64,000 nt of DNA from JALYNX01 sp963749415 (GTDB taxonomy: Bacteria > Actinomycetota > Acidimicrobiia > Spongiisociales > ZC4RG35), in assembly GCA_963749415.1 (NCBI GenBank), contig CAVVMG010000001.1, positions 2,577,085 to 2,641,084 on the forward strand, written 5' to 3'. Made by a program: the position numbers and the translations under genes. Shown here piece after piece: positions 43,317 to 51,266 of the stretch. How positions within the stretch are numbered: position 1 is the stretch's first letter; every line of letters starts with the position of its first letter. Under the pieces are notes generated by a model. That model ran no database searches. It was not told where the DNA came from and saw only the letters and a list, made by a program, of their open reading frames with translations.

Positions 43317-43332
43317 AGATTACAAGTAATCT
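43317..43332. promoter_or_regulatory. Probable MarR operator AGATTAC-AA-GTAATCT
   Basis: Perfect inverted repeat of 7 bp with a 2-bp spacer, inside a notably A+T-rich stretch, 65 bp from the MarR start and 31 bp from the divergent gene. Half-site length and spacing fit MarR dimers. Confidence 0.7.
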
Positions 43333-43362
43333 TTCAAGTAGATCACACAAACGAAGGAGCTT

Positions 43363-43938
43363 GTGGTGGCCCGTGCAAAGAACAGATTCGGTTTGGCAGG
43401 ACTCCAAACCCAACTCAACGAGATCGTCTATCGGCGACCGTGGCCGATCAGACTCGATCGTCGTCTCCTCCCGATACCGTTGATCGCATCACCCACCGAC
43501 TTCGCCCCCGGTCCCGCCGCGGACCGAGGCGGACCTGTACCGAGACAGCTCGATATGAGCCATCCGAGCAGGACCTCCGGTGAAATGATTGACCTGACAG
43601 GCCGGTCGTCTGACGCCATGGCTGAGCCCGCTCCAACGACCAAGACGGCAGCCAAGGAACGGGTCTTTGTCGGCACCGGCCTCTTCTGGGGACTCATCGT
43701 CGGGGTGGTCCTGGCAATCGGTGTCATCATCCTCGCCGCGCAGAACACCGCCAATATCACCATGGCCTTCACGGGATGGGAGTTCTCCACCCCGTTGATC
43801 GTCATCGTCCTTGGCGCTCTGCTGATCGGCGTCGTCCTCGACGAGTTGTTTGGCCTCTTCTACCGGGCAAGGCGGCGACGGACGCAGCGTGACCGCGACC
43901 AACTCGAGCGTCTACGACAGTCCCAGACCCTGCCGTGA
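43363..43938 (+). CDS. LapA-domain two-helix membrane protein, long N-terminal form
   Basis: 191 residues from GTG 43363, which has GAAGGAG 8 bp upstream. Residues 100-165 form the LapA-type domain: two hydrophobic helices (LFWGLIVGVVLAIGVIILAA and TPLIVIVLGALLIGVVLDEL) joined by QNTANITMAFTGWEF, then a basic tail. The first 64 residues (RAKNRFGLAGLQTQLNEIVY and following) are not typical of the family and may be the relic of another MarR-controlled gene fused in frame. Starts at 43555 or 43618 would give a normal LapA protein but have weak ribosome sites. The next small gene overlaps its stop. Confidence 0.75.
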   Translation: MVARAKNRFGLAGLQTQLNEIVYRRPWPIRLDRRLLPIPLIASPTDFAPGPAADRGGPVPRQLDMSHPSRTSGEMIDLTGRSSDAMAEPAPTTKTAAKERVFVGTGLFWGLIVGVVLAIGVIILAAQNTANITMAFTGWEFSTPLIVIVLGALLIGVVLDELFGLFYRARRRRTQRDRDQLERLRQSQTLP

Positions 43939-44093
43939 TGGAACGGCGAAGTGACCCGAAAGCACGCTGTGACCATTGCGGGCATCCACGCCGAGAGCAC
44001 TACGACCAAAGCTGCTCCGTTCCGAAGTGCGTCTGTGTCGGATATCTGCTGCTTGATAGCGAGCTGAGAGGTCCTCGGGCGAAAGCGAGCTAA
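43938..44093 (+). CDS. 51-residue Cys/His-rich peptide (zinc-ribbon-like)
   Basis: ATG 43938 overlaps the stop of the LapA gene (TGATG), and TAA 44091-44093 ends 4 bp before SufB, so three genes are tightly linked. The peptide has CDHCGHPRREH, then CSVPKCVC: five Cys and three His in 30 residues, a metal- or cluster-binding arrangement. Placed immediately before SufB, a metal-delivery or thiol role is an attractive inference. I do not recognise the family. Confidence 0.6.
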   Translation: MERRSDPKARCDHCGHPRREHYDQSCSVPKCVCVGYLLLDSELRGPRAKAS

Positions 44094-44097
44094 TGCA

Positions 44098-45513
44098 ATG
44101 GCGCTAGCAGTCGACATTGACCTCTCCCCGTACCAACTGGGATGGCACGACAGCGAAGACGAGTACGTCTTCAAGCCGAAAAAGGGCCTCAACGAGGCGA
44201 TCATCCGAGAGATGTCGGCGATGAAGAAGGAACCCGAGTGGATGCTCGAGTTCCGACTCAAGTCCTACCAACGGTTTCTGCGCAAACCAATCCCGACTTG
44301 GGGCGGCGGCGGGGCCCTGGAAGACATCGACTTCGACGACATCTACTACTACATCAAACCGACCACCGGCCAGGTCAACGACTGGGACATGGTGCCCGAG
44401 TCCATCAAGGAGACCTACGAGAAGCTCGGCATCCCTGCCGCCGAGCGCAAATATCTCGCCGGTGTGACCGCCCAATACGAGTCGGAGGTCGTCTACCACC
44501 GCAATCGTGAGGATCTGGAGAAACTCGGCGTCCTGTTCTGCGACATGGATACCGCGGTTCGTGACTATCCCGAGATCGTCAAGGAATACATGGGAACGAT
44601 CATCCCCCCCAACGACAACAAATTCGCCGCGTTGAACTCGGCGGTTTGGTCGGGGGGCTCCTTCATCTACGTGCCGCCGGGCGTGCACGTCGACCAGCCG
44701 CTTCAGGCCTACTTCCGGATCAACGCCGAGAACATGGGTCAGTTCGAGAGGACGCTGATAATCGTCGACGAGGGCGCCTTCGTGCACTACGTCGAGGGGT
44801 GTTCGGCTCCGGTGTGGGCAACTGACTCGCTCCACTCGGCAGTCGTTGAAATCGTGGTCAAGGAAGGTGGGCGCTGCCGCTACACCACCATCCAGAACTG
44901 GTCGAACAACGTCTTCAACCTGGTTACCAAAAGAGCGGCTGCATATCGAAACGCCACCATGGAGTGGGTGGACGGAAACCTGGGCTCGAAATTGACCATG
45001 AAATATCCGGCCGTGTGGCTGATGGAAGAGGGAGCGCACGGCGAAGTTCTCTCGATCGCATTCGCGGGGGAAGGCCAGCATCAGGATGCAGGAGCCAAGA
45101 TCGTCCACCTCGCTCCCAACACGACTTCGCTGATCACATCGAAGTCGATCTGCAAAGGCGGCGGCCGCGCCGGCTACAGGGGGTTGGTCCGAATCGAGCC
45201 TGGAGCGAAGAACGCCAGGTCCTTCGTGCGCTGTGACGCTCTCATCCTCGACGATCACTCACGATCCGACACCTACCCATACATGGAGATCGAGGAATCC
45301 GACGCGCAGGTCGGCCATGAAGCGACCGTTTCCAGGGTCGGGGACGATCAACTGTTCTACCTCATGTCTCGAGGTCTCACCGAGGAGCAAGCCACGTCGA
45401 TGATCGTCGCCGGTTTCGTCGAGCCCATCCTCAAGGAGCTGCCGATGGAGTATGCCGTGGAGATGAACCGGCTGATCGAGATCAACATGGCCGCGGCCGG
45501 CGCTGTCGGGTAG
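44098..45513 (+). CDS. sufB: Fe-S cluster assembly scaffold protein SufB
   Basis: 471 residues, full family length. Segments typical of SufB: WMLEFRLKSYQRFL, DIYYYIKPT, FAALNSAVWSGGSFIYVPPG, IIVDEGAFVHYVEGCSAP, GEVLSIAFAGEGQHQDAGAK, and the C-terminal DDHSRSDTYPYMEIEESDAQVGHEA with ELPMEYAVEMNRLIEINM. It is the core of the SufBCD scaffold. Usually it stands with sufC, sufD and sufS; here none is adjacent, and the downstream gene is on the other strand. Either the other suf genes lie elsewhere or this is an additional copy. Confidence 0.97.
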   Translation: MALAVDIDLSPYQLGWHDSEDEYVFKPKKGLNEAIIREMSAMKKEPEWMLEFRLKSYQRFLRKPIPTWGGGGALEDIDFDDIYYYIKPTTGQVNDWDMVPESIKETYEKLGIPAAERKYLAGVTAQYESEVVYHRNREDLEKLGVLFCDMDTAVRDYPEIVKEYMGTIIPPNDNKFAALNSAVWSGGSFIYVPPGVHVDQPLQAYFRINAENMGQFERTLIIVDEGAFVHYVEGCSAPVWATDSLHSAVVEIVVKEGGRCRYTTIQNWSNNVFNLVTKRAAAYRNATMEWVDGNLGSKLTMKYPAVWLMEEGAHGEVLSIAFAGEGQHQDAGAKIVHLAPNTTSLITSKSICKGGGRAGYRGLVRIEPGAKNARSFVRCDALILDDHSRSDTYPYMEIEESDAQVGHEATVSRVGDDQLFYLMSRGLTEEQATSMIVAGFVEPILKELPMEYAVEMNRLIEINMAAAGAVG

Positions 45514-45534
45514 TTCCGCCTTCTCCAACAGCGA

Positions 45535-45553
45535 CCTTTAGGGAAACGGGACG
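45535..45553 (+). repeat. Dispersed repeat A, copy 4
   Basis: CCTTTAGGGAAACGGGACG, 21 bp after the SufB stop, followed by CCTTTTT. Exact match to the 12-bp core GGGAAACGGGAC. Confidence 0.7.
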
Positions 45554-45699
45554 CCTTTTTCAGGGAACGCACAGCTGTCTCAGCCAGATCTCTGTAGTGA
45601 GACCGTGTGCGGTCATACAAGGGCTAATTCTCTATCGATGCCGCCCACATATGGACAGGCCTCGAGAAGCATCAAGGCCATCTGGGAAAGTTCCGGGCC

Positions 45700-46503
45700 T
45701 TAGGACGCGGGCTGCCGTGAGGCGAGCGAATAGACCGTAACGGGACTTGACCGGCCGCGAATCGTGATCGTTCTACGAGTCTGAATCTGGACCTCGACAC
45801 CAGCGGCGGCAGCGGCGTCTTCCGAGATGAGGAGCTCTCCGGCGACGGCTTCGCTAGCGAGTCGCGCTGTCGTGTTCACGACGTCGCCGAGCGCGGTGAA
45901 GTCGTTCACCGCTCCCTCCGCTCCCGTCGAACCGACGTATGCTTCGCCGGTGTGGACCGCAGCGCCCACGGGCATGGACTCGTGATCCGACGGGTCGCCA
46001 CGACCCACCTCGTCAAGCAGGGTTTGCGCGGCGCGTATCGCGGCAGCGGCGTGTTGTGTCCCACTGATGCCGCGAAAAAACAGGCCGATCGCCTCGTCGC
46101 CAACGAACTTGTCCACGATTCCGTCGTTCCCGAGGATGGCCGCTGAGGCGATCCGATAGAAGCGATCGAGGAACGCGCGATACTCCGTGGGACTCATACT
46201 CTCGCTGATGGTCGTAGAGCCACGGATGTCAGCGAAGACGAGACTGACCGGGATCTCGGCGCCATAGATACCGATCTTGTTCAGGCCCTTTATGCAGTTG
46301 CCGCAGATGGCCGGATTGCCGGGAAAGCGTGCGAACCCGACGTGTCGCAGAACGGCGCCGCCGGGACCCTCGAAAGGCGCGGCGCATAGCTTGCAGTGGG
46401 GCGAGCTGGGCAGACGCCGAAAGACGCGCCTCGAGCGAGCTAGACCAGGGTCCTCTCCCGAGAGGAAACCCTGCATCGCCTGCTGTGGGGTCCGCCGCGC
46501 CAT
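45700..46503 (-). CDS. Zinc-ribbon plus class III nucleotidyl cyclase
   Basis: 267 residues, paralogue of the 38139 gene. A short N-terminal helix region (QQAMQGFLSGEDPGLARSRR) precedes the ribbon (CKLCAAPFEG and CGNCIKGL) and the cyclase domain (VFADIRGSTTISE with metal Asp; DKFVGDEAIGLFF with Lys; FTALGDVVNTTARLA). All residues for cyclase activity are present. The gene stands alone on the minus strand between copies of repeat A at 45535 and 46585. Confidence 0.9.
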   Translation of the reverse strand: MARRTPQQAMQGFLSGEDPGLARSRRVFRRLPSSPHCKLCAAPFEGPGGAVLRHVGFARFPGNPAICGNCIKGLNKIGIYGAEIPVSLVFADIRGSTTISESMSPTEYRAFLDRFYRIASAAILGNDGIVDKFVGDEAIGLFFRGISGTQHAAAAIRAAQTLLDEVGRGDPSDHESMPVGAAVHTGEAYVGSTGAEGAVNDFTALGDVVNTTARLASEAVAGELLISEDAAAAAGVEVQIQTRRTITIRGRSSPVTVYSLASRQPAS

Positions 46504-46584
46504 CGCCCAGCCATGCTATGCCCGCGCCAACAAGGTCATCTGATCCACGATCGATCTGACAATCGGACCGTACGGTGACGTCCC

Positions 46585-46605
46585 GGGCCCTTTAGAAACA
46601 GGACG
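46585..46605 (+). repeat. Dispersed repeat A, copy 5 (diverged, tandem partner of copy 6)
   Basis: GGGCCCTTTAGAAACAGGACG. Its GAAAC core at 46595 lies exactly 38 bp before that of copy 6 at 46633. Confidence 0.55.
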
Positions 46606-46614
46606 ACTGGTCGG

Positions 46615-46643
46615 CCCAACCGGGCTCCTAGGGAAACGGACGA
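46615..46643 (+). repeat. Dispersed repeat A, copy 6 (long form)
   Basis: CCCAACCGGGCTCCTA followed by GGGAAACGGACG; 16 bp identical to copy 1 at 29290. Located 45 bp upstream of the antitoxin start. Confidence 0.7.
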
Positions 46644-46676
46644 TTGAGGCGGTAGTACGGCGGCCTGAACTGTGTG

Positions 46677-46689
46677 TATACTATGCGCA
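46677..46689 (+). promoter_or_regulatory. Leaderless promoter of the toxin-antitoxin pair
   Basis: TATACT at 46677-46682 matches a strong -10 box, and the A of the ATG at 46689 lies 7 bp after it, where transcription would begin. So the mRNA probably has no 5' leader, a common actinobacterial pattern. No clear -35 box was seen. Confidence 0.55.
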
Positions 46690-46916
46690 TGGCGCGAGTG
46701 AACGTATACCTTCCCGACCACCTGGCCGACCAAGCCAAGGACGCTGGTCTCAATGTTTCCAACCTGACCCAGGAGGCAGTGCGGTCAGCCCTGTCCGCCA
46801 ACTCAACCGGACAATGGTTGGACGAGGTGGCGGCCTTGCCCCCAACCGGCGTGGGACACGAACACGTCTTGGCCGCCGTCCAGGAAGCCAAGGACGAACT
46901 GGAGCGTCTTGGTTGA
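46689..46916 (+). CDS. Ribbon-helix-helix antitoxin (VapB/CcdA type)
   Basis: 75 residues from ATG 46689. The N-terminus ARVNVYLPDHLADQAKDAGL and NVSNLTQEAVRSAL form a typical DNA-binding ribbon and two helices, and the tail (EHVLAAVQEAKDELERLG) is the toxin-neutralising segment. The start 46689 fits the -10 box just upstream; GTG 46674 is less likely. The toxin gene overlaps by 8 bp. Confidence 0.85.
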   Translation: MARVNVYLPDHLADQAKDAGLNVSNLTQEAVRSALSANSTGQWLDEVAALPPTGVGHEHVLAAVQEAKDELERLG

Positions 46917-47307
46917 CTCGCTCGTTGTTGACGCCTCGGCGATGGTCGACCTTCTCGTCGGTTCTGACCACGCCGGATCCATCGAAGCGCATCTGCACGA
47001 CTCAGAGCTACATGCACCAGGGCATTTCGACGCCGAAGTCCTATCCGCTTTGGGGCGGCTGCATCGGGCGAATCAGCTGACCACCAGACAGGTGACAGAT
47101 CGCGTTGACCTCGTCGCATCGTCCCCGATCGTCCGGCACCCACTAGCACCGCTGCTACCGGGAGCGTGGCGTAGACGCGGAAACCTGCGGCTGGTCGACG
47201 CCCTCTACGTCGAGCTGGCGAGCAAGCTCGAGACATTGATTGTCACAACCGATCGTGGATTGGCCTCAGCGAGCCGAAGGGCAAGGCTGATCGAGCGGGG
47301 ACCCTGA
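46909..47307 (+). CDS. PIN-domain toxin (VapC family)
   Basis: 132 residues from TTG 46909. Acidic metal site: VVDASAMVDLL (first Asp), FDAEVLSALGRLH (Glu), LVDALYVELAS (Asp) and VTTDRGLASAS (Asp), the four acidic residues of an active PIN ribonuclease. VapC toxins cut tRNA or rRNA; the target is not predictable. Overlap with the antitoxin gene and its leaderless promoter support an autoregulated module. Copies of repeat A flank the pair on both sides. Confidence 0.9.
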   Translation: MVDSLVVDASAMVDLLVGSDHAGSIEAHLHDSELHAPGHFDAEVLSALGRLHRANQLTTRQVTDRVDLVASSPIVRHPLAPLLPGAWRRRGNLRLVDALYVELASKLETLIVTTDRGLASASRRARLIERGP

Positions 47308-47707
47308 TCGCCCGGCTCGTCCCTCAGGGCTGATAGGGAAACGGGACGCCTATGAGGCGAATGAACGAGCCGCCCCGTCGCTCGTCGGCATCCAGGATCT
47401 CAAACCGAGCACAAACAACGTTCGCGGCACGACTCCCCGCCCTTGTCCCCCCTCGTGCGGATTGCTTCTCAAGCGTTCAGCGCCCAACCGAGTCTGACAC
47501 CCAACCTCGGGACAGTCGGCTTGCTTGGAAGTTCGATCATCGGGACTCAGATGCCTAGGGGGGTGGCCTGAGGGTTTTCGCCCGAGGGGGACGATGTGAC
47601 CTAATGGCGTGAGTTAGACGTCACGGCGGCTGATCGACCACAAGGCGGCGGCCAGCGGCCAGCTGCTGGTGCCTGATCATCCGTGGGACTGGTCGAGGTT
47701 GGCTCAC
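47308..47707. other. Intergenic region after the toxin gene
   Basis: Contains repeat A copy 7 at 47327. A 68-codon plus-strand frame (47352-47558) has the Arg/Ser/Pro composition of non-coding G+C-rich DNA and no ribosome site; I do not count it as a gene. Confidence 0.5.
47327..47348 (+). repeat. Dispersed repeat A, copy 7
   Basis: GGGCTGATAGGGAAACGGGACG, 20 bp after the toxin stop; differs from the consensus GGGCTCCTAGGGAAACGGGACG at three positions. Confidence 0.7.
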
Positions 47708-48934
47708 TCATTCTGGGAAAGGCTTGCGGCGCATATTGACGATCTGGGCTCGTAACTCCTCGATTCCAGGTTCCGATTCTGTATCGAGTCCTACAAGTTG
47801 GGCCGACCAACGGCGTAGAGCGAGGCGGTTCTGCAGTTGTACGAACCCAGCCGATTGGTGCCTTGTCATCCCATCGACTGTTCGCTGCCGCCACATCGTT
47901 TCACCATCCTGTGACGCCAGGTCAGCCTCTGTGACAACGGGAGGTGACTCGGCGTGGAGGCCTCGGCTTATTACGGTCCGCTCCCACCGGTCCGAGGCGA
48001 CGATTGCTAGGCCGAGGAGGATCATGAACGGCCATTGGATGACAATCCAGGTAATGGCAGAGATCGCCCAGAGGAGTAGGGCGGGGACTTGTTCGCCTGT
48101 TTCGACGCCAAACATGCTGGCCACGGTGACGCCTACAGGAGGAGCGAGCGCATTCTGCAGCGAGTGGGCGGCAACCGCACAGAAGAATCCTGCAATCACC
48201 GACGCAGCCTTCAGATCGCGGCGCTTCGTCGTGCGGGCGAGTCCCAGCCCGGCGCCGGCAAGAGCTGTCCACAGGGTGTGCCCGGCGAATCCGAACAAGG
48301 CGAAGCGGGTCGCAATCTCCTCGAGATGGGGAGGTGTCCCTGTGCCATCCCAGATCACGACCACGTATACCGCGGTCTCTACCACTGCGAACCCGAGCCC
48401 GAGAGTGGCGCCGAGGACTATGCCGTCTTTCATCCCTCGGACCCGTCCCCGCATCAAATAGAAGACCCCAACCAGACCGAGCAGCTTGAGAGCTTCTTCC
48501 ACGTAGGGGGCGACGATCACTTTGGGGACCCAGTCGAGGGTGTCGATCACCTCCGAGAAGCTCAATCCACGGGTCAGTAGCAGTTCGGAGGTCGGAGTGC
48601 CGATCATCGCCTCGATGAGACGGGTTGACGTCGTGCTGGTGACGACGATGGAGAGCGCGGTCGCTGCGATGGCTCCCCAGGCGAACACTCCGATCATGCC
48701 GACTGCCGGCTCGAACTCCCGACGGTCGAAGAAGACAATTGAGAGAATCGCGGGGGATGCAGCCAGAAGCGATGCGACGGCGGCTACCAGGAACACTCGG
48801 CCAGCCGACGGATGATCGACCAGGTCGGCAAGCATCCGAGTTGCAAGCCACATGACCCCAATGGCCACGACTGCGAAAGCAGCTGCGACGAGAGGCTGTC
48901 GCAAGGGGGTTTCTAACGGGCTCACCGCAGCCAC
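47708..48934 (-). CDS. PrsW-family intramembrane metalloprotease
   Basis: 408 residues. Eight or more hydrophobic helices carry the family's motifs: the Glu pair in PYVEEALKLLGL, GFAVVETAVYV, the His in GFAGHTLWTALAGAGLG and AAHSLQNAL. PrsW-type proteases cut membrane proteins such as anti-sigma factors within the bilayer. The membrane anti-sigma protein at 20881 is one conceivable substrate, but that is only a guess. The cytoplasmic C-terminal 90 residues are charged and family-specific. Confidence 0.9.
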   Translation of the reverse strand: MAAVSPLETPLRQPLVAAAFAVVAIGVMWLATRMLADLVDHPSAGRVFLVAAVASLLAASPAILSIVFFDRREFEPAVGMIGVFAWGAIAATALSIVVTSTTSTRLIEAMIGTPTSELLLTRGLSFSEVIDTLDWVPKVIVAPYVEEALKLLGLVGVFYLMRGRVRGMKDGIVLGATLGLGFAVVETAVYVVVIWDGTGTPPHLEEIATRFALFGFAGHTLWTALAGAGLGLARTTKRRDLKAASVIAGFFCAVAAHSLQNALAPPVGVTVASMFGVETGEQVPALLLWAISAITWIVIQWPFMILLGLAIVASDRWERTVISRGLHAESPPVVTEADLASQDGETMWRQRTVDGMTRHQSAGFVQLQNRLALRRWSAQLVGLDTESEPGIEELRAQIVNMRRKPFPE

Positions 48935-49004
48935 GAGGTCATCGTACGAAGCCGCTCGACCCCTTTGCTAGGTTCCAAATGCCCGGAGACCGATGGAGGT
49001 TCTA

Positions 49005-49934
49005 ATGAACCAACGGAGGATGTGGACAGCAGTCGGGCTTGTCGCCACGGCGATCGGGCTGACAGCTTGCACCGGGCTAACCGTCTCACCACCTGGCCCC
49101 GCCGCTTTGACTCCCGCAGGTGGCGAGTCGATCGCCACTGTCAAGGAGTCGCACATCGGATCGACGAACCCAGGGTTCTCTCAGGGCGATTGCCCTTCGG
49201 ACGGTTGGGGATGGCATTTTGTCCTGCCAGGAAACAGCACCGACTTCGTGCAACTGACCGCCACCTTCACGGGTGATCGGGAGACGGTCACCTTGGTCGC
49301 GGAGGAGTACGAACCGACCGAGAAGCACGCCTACGTCTACACCGACGGCCCGGGATGGGAACTTGCTGCGTCCGAAGCTCTCGTCACTGGTTCGGGCCGC
49401 ACCTACAACCTGTCCCATGTCTGCACCGGGTCGGATGAGGAAGCCACTACGACTATTCCAATTGTGACCACCACGACACTCGACGGGTCGACGACCACGA
49501 CGCCAGGGGATACGACCAGCCTCACGCTAGGCGGAGTGACCACGACTGAGCCCGATAACACGACCACCTCGGAAGCCGGGGATACGACGACTACTGGAGC
49601 CGCCGGAACCACGACGGAAGCACCGTCGACGACGGTTCCGGAGACCACCTCAACGAGTGGTGGGGAATCGACAAGCTCGACTGCTTCGATCGGCTCGACA
49701 ACGACCACCCCGGGGGGAGGTGCCGGGTCTCAAGTGGGCGGCGAAGGCGGTGAGACCAGTTCTACCGTCGCGGTTGAGGGAGGCTCCACAACGACCCCAG
49801 GGGGAGAAACGGGATCAGACACCCTGCCACGGACCGGGACGAACCACGTTCCGATCGCCGGACTGGCCGGCTTGCTCCTCGCAGCGGGTGCGACCCTGCT
49901 CCTGGCCGTGAGAAAGTGGACCCACTCCGAGTAA
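49005..49934 (+). CDS. Thr-rich cell-surface protein with LPxTG-type sorting signal
   Basis: About 309 residues from ATG 49005 (GGAGGTTCTA upstream). A signal sequence (AVGLVATAIGLTACTG, which also has a lipobox-like LTAC), a globular region to about 145 with two Cys, a Thr/Ser/Gly-rich stalk (TTT, STTTTPG units) of about 130 residues, then LPRTG, a hydrophobic helix (IAGLAGLLLAAGATLLLAV) and RKW at the end. This is a sortase-type anchor, so the protein is probably covalently attached to the cell wall. No sortase gene in the window. Function unknown. Confidence 0.85.
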   Translation: MNQRRMWTAVGLVATAIGLTACTGLTVSPPGPAALTPAGGESIATVKESHIGSTNPGFSQGDCPSDGWGWHFVLPGNSTDFVQLTATFTGDRETVTLVAEEYEPTEKHAYVYTDGPGWELAASEALVTGSGRTYNLSHVCTGSDEEATTTIPIVTTTTLDGSTTTTPGDTTSLTLGGVTTTEPDNTTTSEAGDTTTTGAAGTTTEAPSTTVPETTSTSGGESTSSTASIGSTTTTPGGGAGSQVGGEGGETSSTVAVEGGSTTTPGGETGSDTLPRTGTNHVPIAGLAGLLLAAGATLLLAVRKWTHSE

Positions 49935-50040
49935 GTCTCTCCCCCGTAAATGCGGTTAGCGGACCTCAGGGCGTGAACTTATGTGGTCGCACTTGATCAG
50001 CACCCCAATCTTGATCCGGTGTGGTGATTCCCGCGGCGGG

Positions 50041-50376
50041 TTATTCCACTTCAGCGGACTTGGGTTTTCCGGGAGCGGCAACAGCCAAAATGATGAGGGC
50101 CGCTCCTAAGCCGATCATCAGACCGGGAACCAGGAAAACCCCGAATCCGCCCTGGGCCTCTTCTATGAACGCCTCAGCCTCTTGCTCGGTGCCCTCAAAC
50201 ACCACCTGTCCATCGGGGGCAAACACCTGGGCGGCTCCGTTAGGACCGATCTCCACCCCGCCGAACTCGGTTCCCCCATATGTGCCTTGCCATGACCACG
50301 CAGCCAGTCCAGCAACAATGACAACCACACCAATCACACCGAGTACCTTCCGATTTGCATTCGATGTTCGCTGCAC
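50041..50376 (-). CDS. Small two-helix membrane protein
   Basis: 111 residues from GTG 50376 with GGAG 6 bp upstream; longer frames upstream are not credible. Two hydrophobic helices (VLGVIGVVVIVAGLAAW and VPGLMIGLGAALIILAVAAP) enclose an extracytoplasmic acidic segment (VEIGPNGAAQVFAPDGQVVF, EQEAEAFIEEA). Function unrecognised. Confidence 0.65.
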   Translation of the reverse strand: MQRTSNANRKVLGVIGVVVIVAGLAAWSWQGTYGGTEFGGVEIGPNGAAQVFAPDGQVVFEGTEQEAEAFIEEAQGGFGVFLVPGLMIGLGAALIILAVAAPGKPKSAEVE

Positions 50377-50547
50377 GACTACTCCAATCCTTGATGGACT
50401 ACAGGTGTCAATCATGCGGCGGAGACAATCAGTCCGTACATCGGGGTATTCCCCGATCTGCGGAGGACGGCGCGGCCCAGCAGTCCGGGGCGTCCCTACG
50501 ATTCCTACGTGGAGCCACTCGAGCAGCACTCCACCCGACATGTGCCG

Positions 50548-50940
50548 TTAGGTGGGGTCGTTGGGCGCCCGGTCTGGGAGTGTGATGAAAACCATTTCCA
50601 ACTCCGTACCGCTCGTCACATGATTTCGATGACCCTTGCCTGTTGTGTCCTCCGCGAGAAGAATCGTTCCGGGCCCAATCGGACGAACCTCTCCGTCAGA
50701 AGCCTCGATCTCTAGTTCTCCCGACAGATAGATCGCCAAAACACGGTGCGGTGCCGGATGCCATGACCCGACCCACCCCGGCGGAACACGCTCAAAGCCG
50801 TATTCAGAGGCGGCTTCGAATGAGGAGAACAACACTGGTGGCGTGTTCTCGAAGTAGTCGTCGACTTCCTCAAACGGTATTTCGACGTCGTCGAAGTGCG
50901 ACTCTCCGTTGTCGTCGGCGAACAGGCGCAGAAGCATCAT
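50548..50940 (-). CDS. Cupin-fold protein
   Basis: About 130 residues; ATG 50940 or 50937 is preferred because upstream codons look non-coding. The cupin core is visible in GWVGSWHPAPHRVLAIYLSG (metal-type His pair), ELEIEASDGEVRPIGPGTIL and LAEDTTGKGHRNHV. Small single-domain cupins include dioxygenases, isomerases and sensors. No neighbour suggests a substrate. Confidence 0.78.
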   Translation of the reverse strand: MMLLRLFADDNGESHFDDVEIPFEEVDDYFENTPPVLFSSFEAASEYGFERVPPGWVGSWHPAPHRVLAIYLSGELEIEASDGEVRPIGPGTILLAEDTTGKGHRNHVTSGTELEMVFITLPDRAPNDPT

Positions 50941-51148
50941 CCTGAGGAACCTATCCTCCCGACTCCTAGCGGACAACCGCCAAGCCGGAGACCGCCCCTC
51001 ATCACCCATCGGGAACGGCAATGCCGACCGGCGGAGGGCAGTAGGTCATGTGACCAAGCGGTGGTTTAGCGGTTCCTATGTGGTGGCATCGGCCACGGGG
51101 ACGGAAACGGAGCCGGCGAGAAAGCGTGGAGAGGCGGTTGGAAACGTG

Positions 51149-51168
51149 TGATAACCCGCTTTACGCCG
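51149..51168 (+). repeat. Dispersed repeat B, copy 1
   Basis: TGATAACCCGCTTTACGCCG, identical over 20 bp to the copy at 55324; GTCCCTGGA follows 15 bp later here and 13 bp later in the other copy. Confidence 0.75.
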
Positions 51169-51230
51169 ATGTGATAGATGCAAGTCCCTGGATCGATTTG
51201 GACATCACTCCCAGTCGATACCGCGTACAT

Positions 51231-51244
51231 CTGGGAAACGGGAC
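51231..51244 (+). repeat. Dispersed repeat A, copy 8 (tandem with copy 9)
   Basis: CTGGGAAACGGGAC with an exact 12-bp core. GAAAC at 51235 lies 38 bp before GAAAC of copy 9. Confidence 0.7.
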
Positions 51245-51266
51245 AAGCAGACATCCGCGCGCCGGC

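Noticed and set aside
46585..46643. 38-bp spaced repeats as a CRISPR array
   Set aside because: Only two units at each place, the unit is not a 23-37-bp constant repeat with distinct spacers, and no cas gene is present.
46585..47348. Integron cassette with attC sites around the toxin-antitoxin pair
   Set aside because: The repeats show no inverted R and L boxes with a foldable centre, and no integrase is seen.
47352..47558. 68-codon frame after the toxin gene
   Set aside because: Arg/Ser/Pro-rich, no ribosome site, no recognisable fold; it starts within 5 bp of a repeat copy.
49403..49708. Val-rich minus-strand frame
   Set aside because: It is the complement of the Thr-rich stalk of the surface protein (ACC/ACG codons read as Val on the other strand).
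49805..49830. GAGAAACGGGATC inside the surface-protein gene as a repeat A copy
   Set aside because: Partial match within a coding sequence, lacking the AGGG start and the GGGAC end of the repeat.
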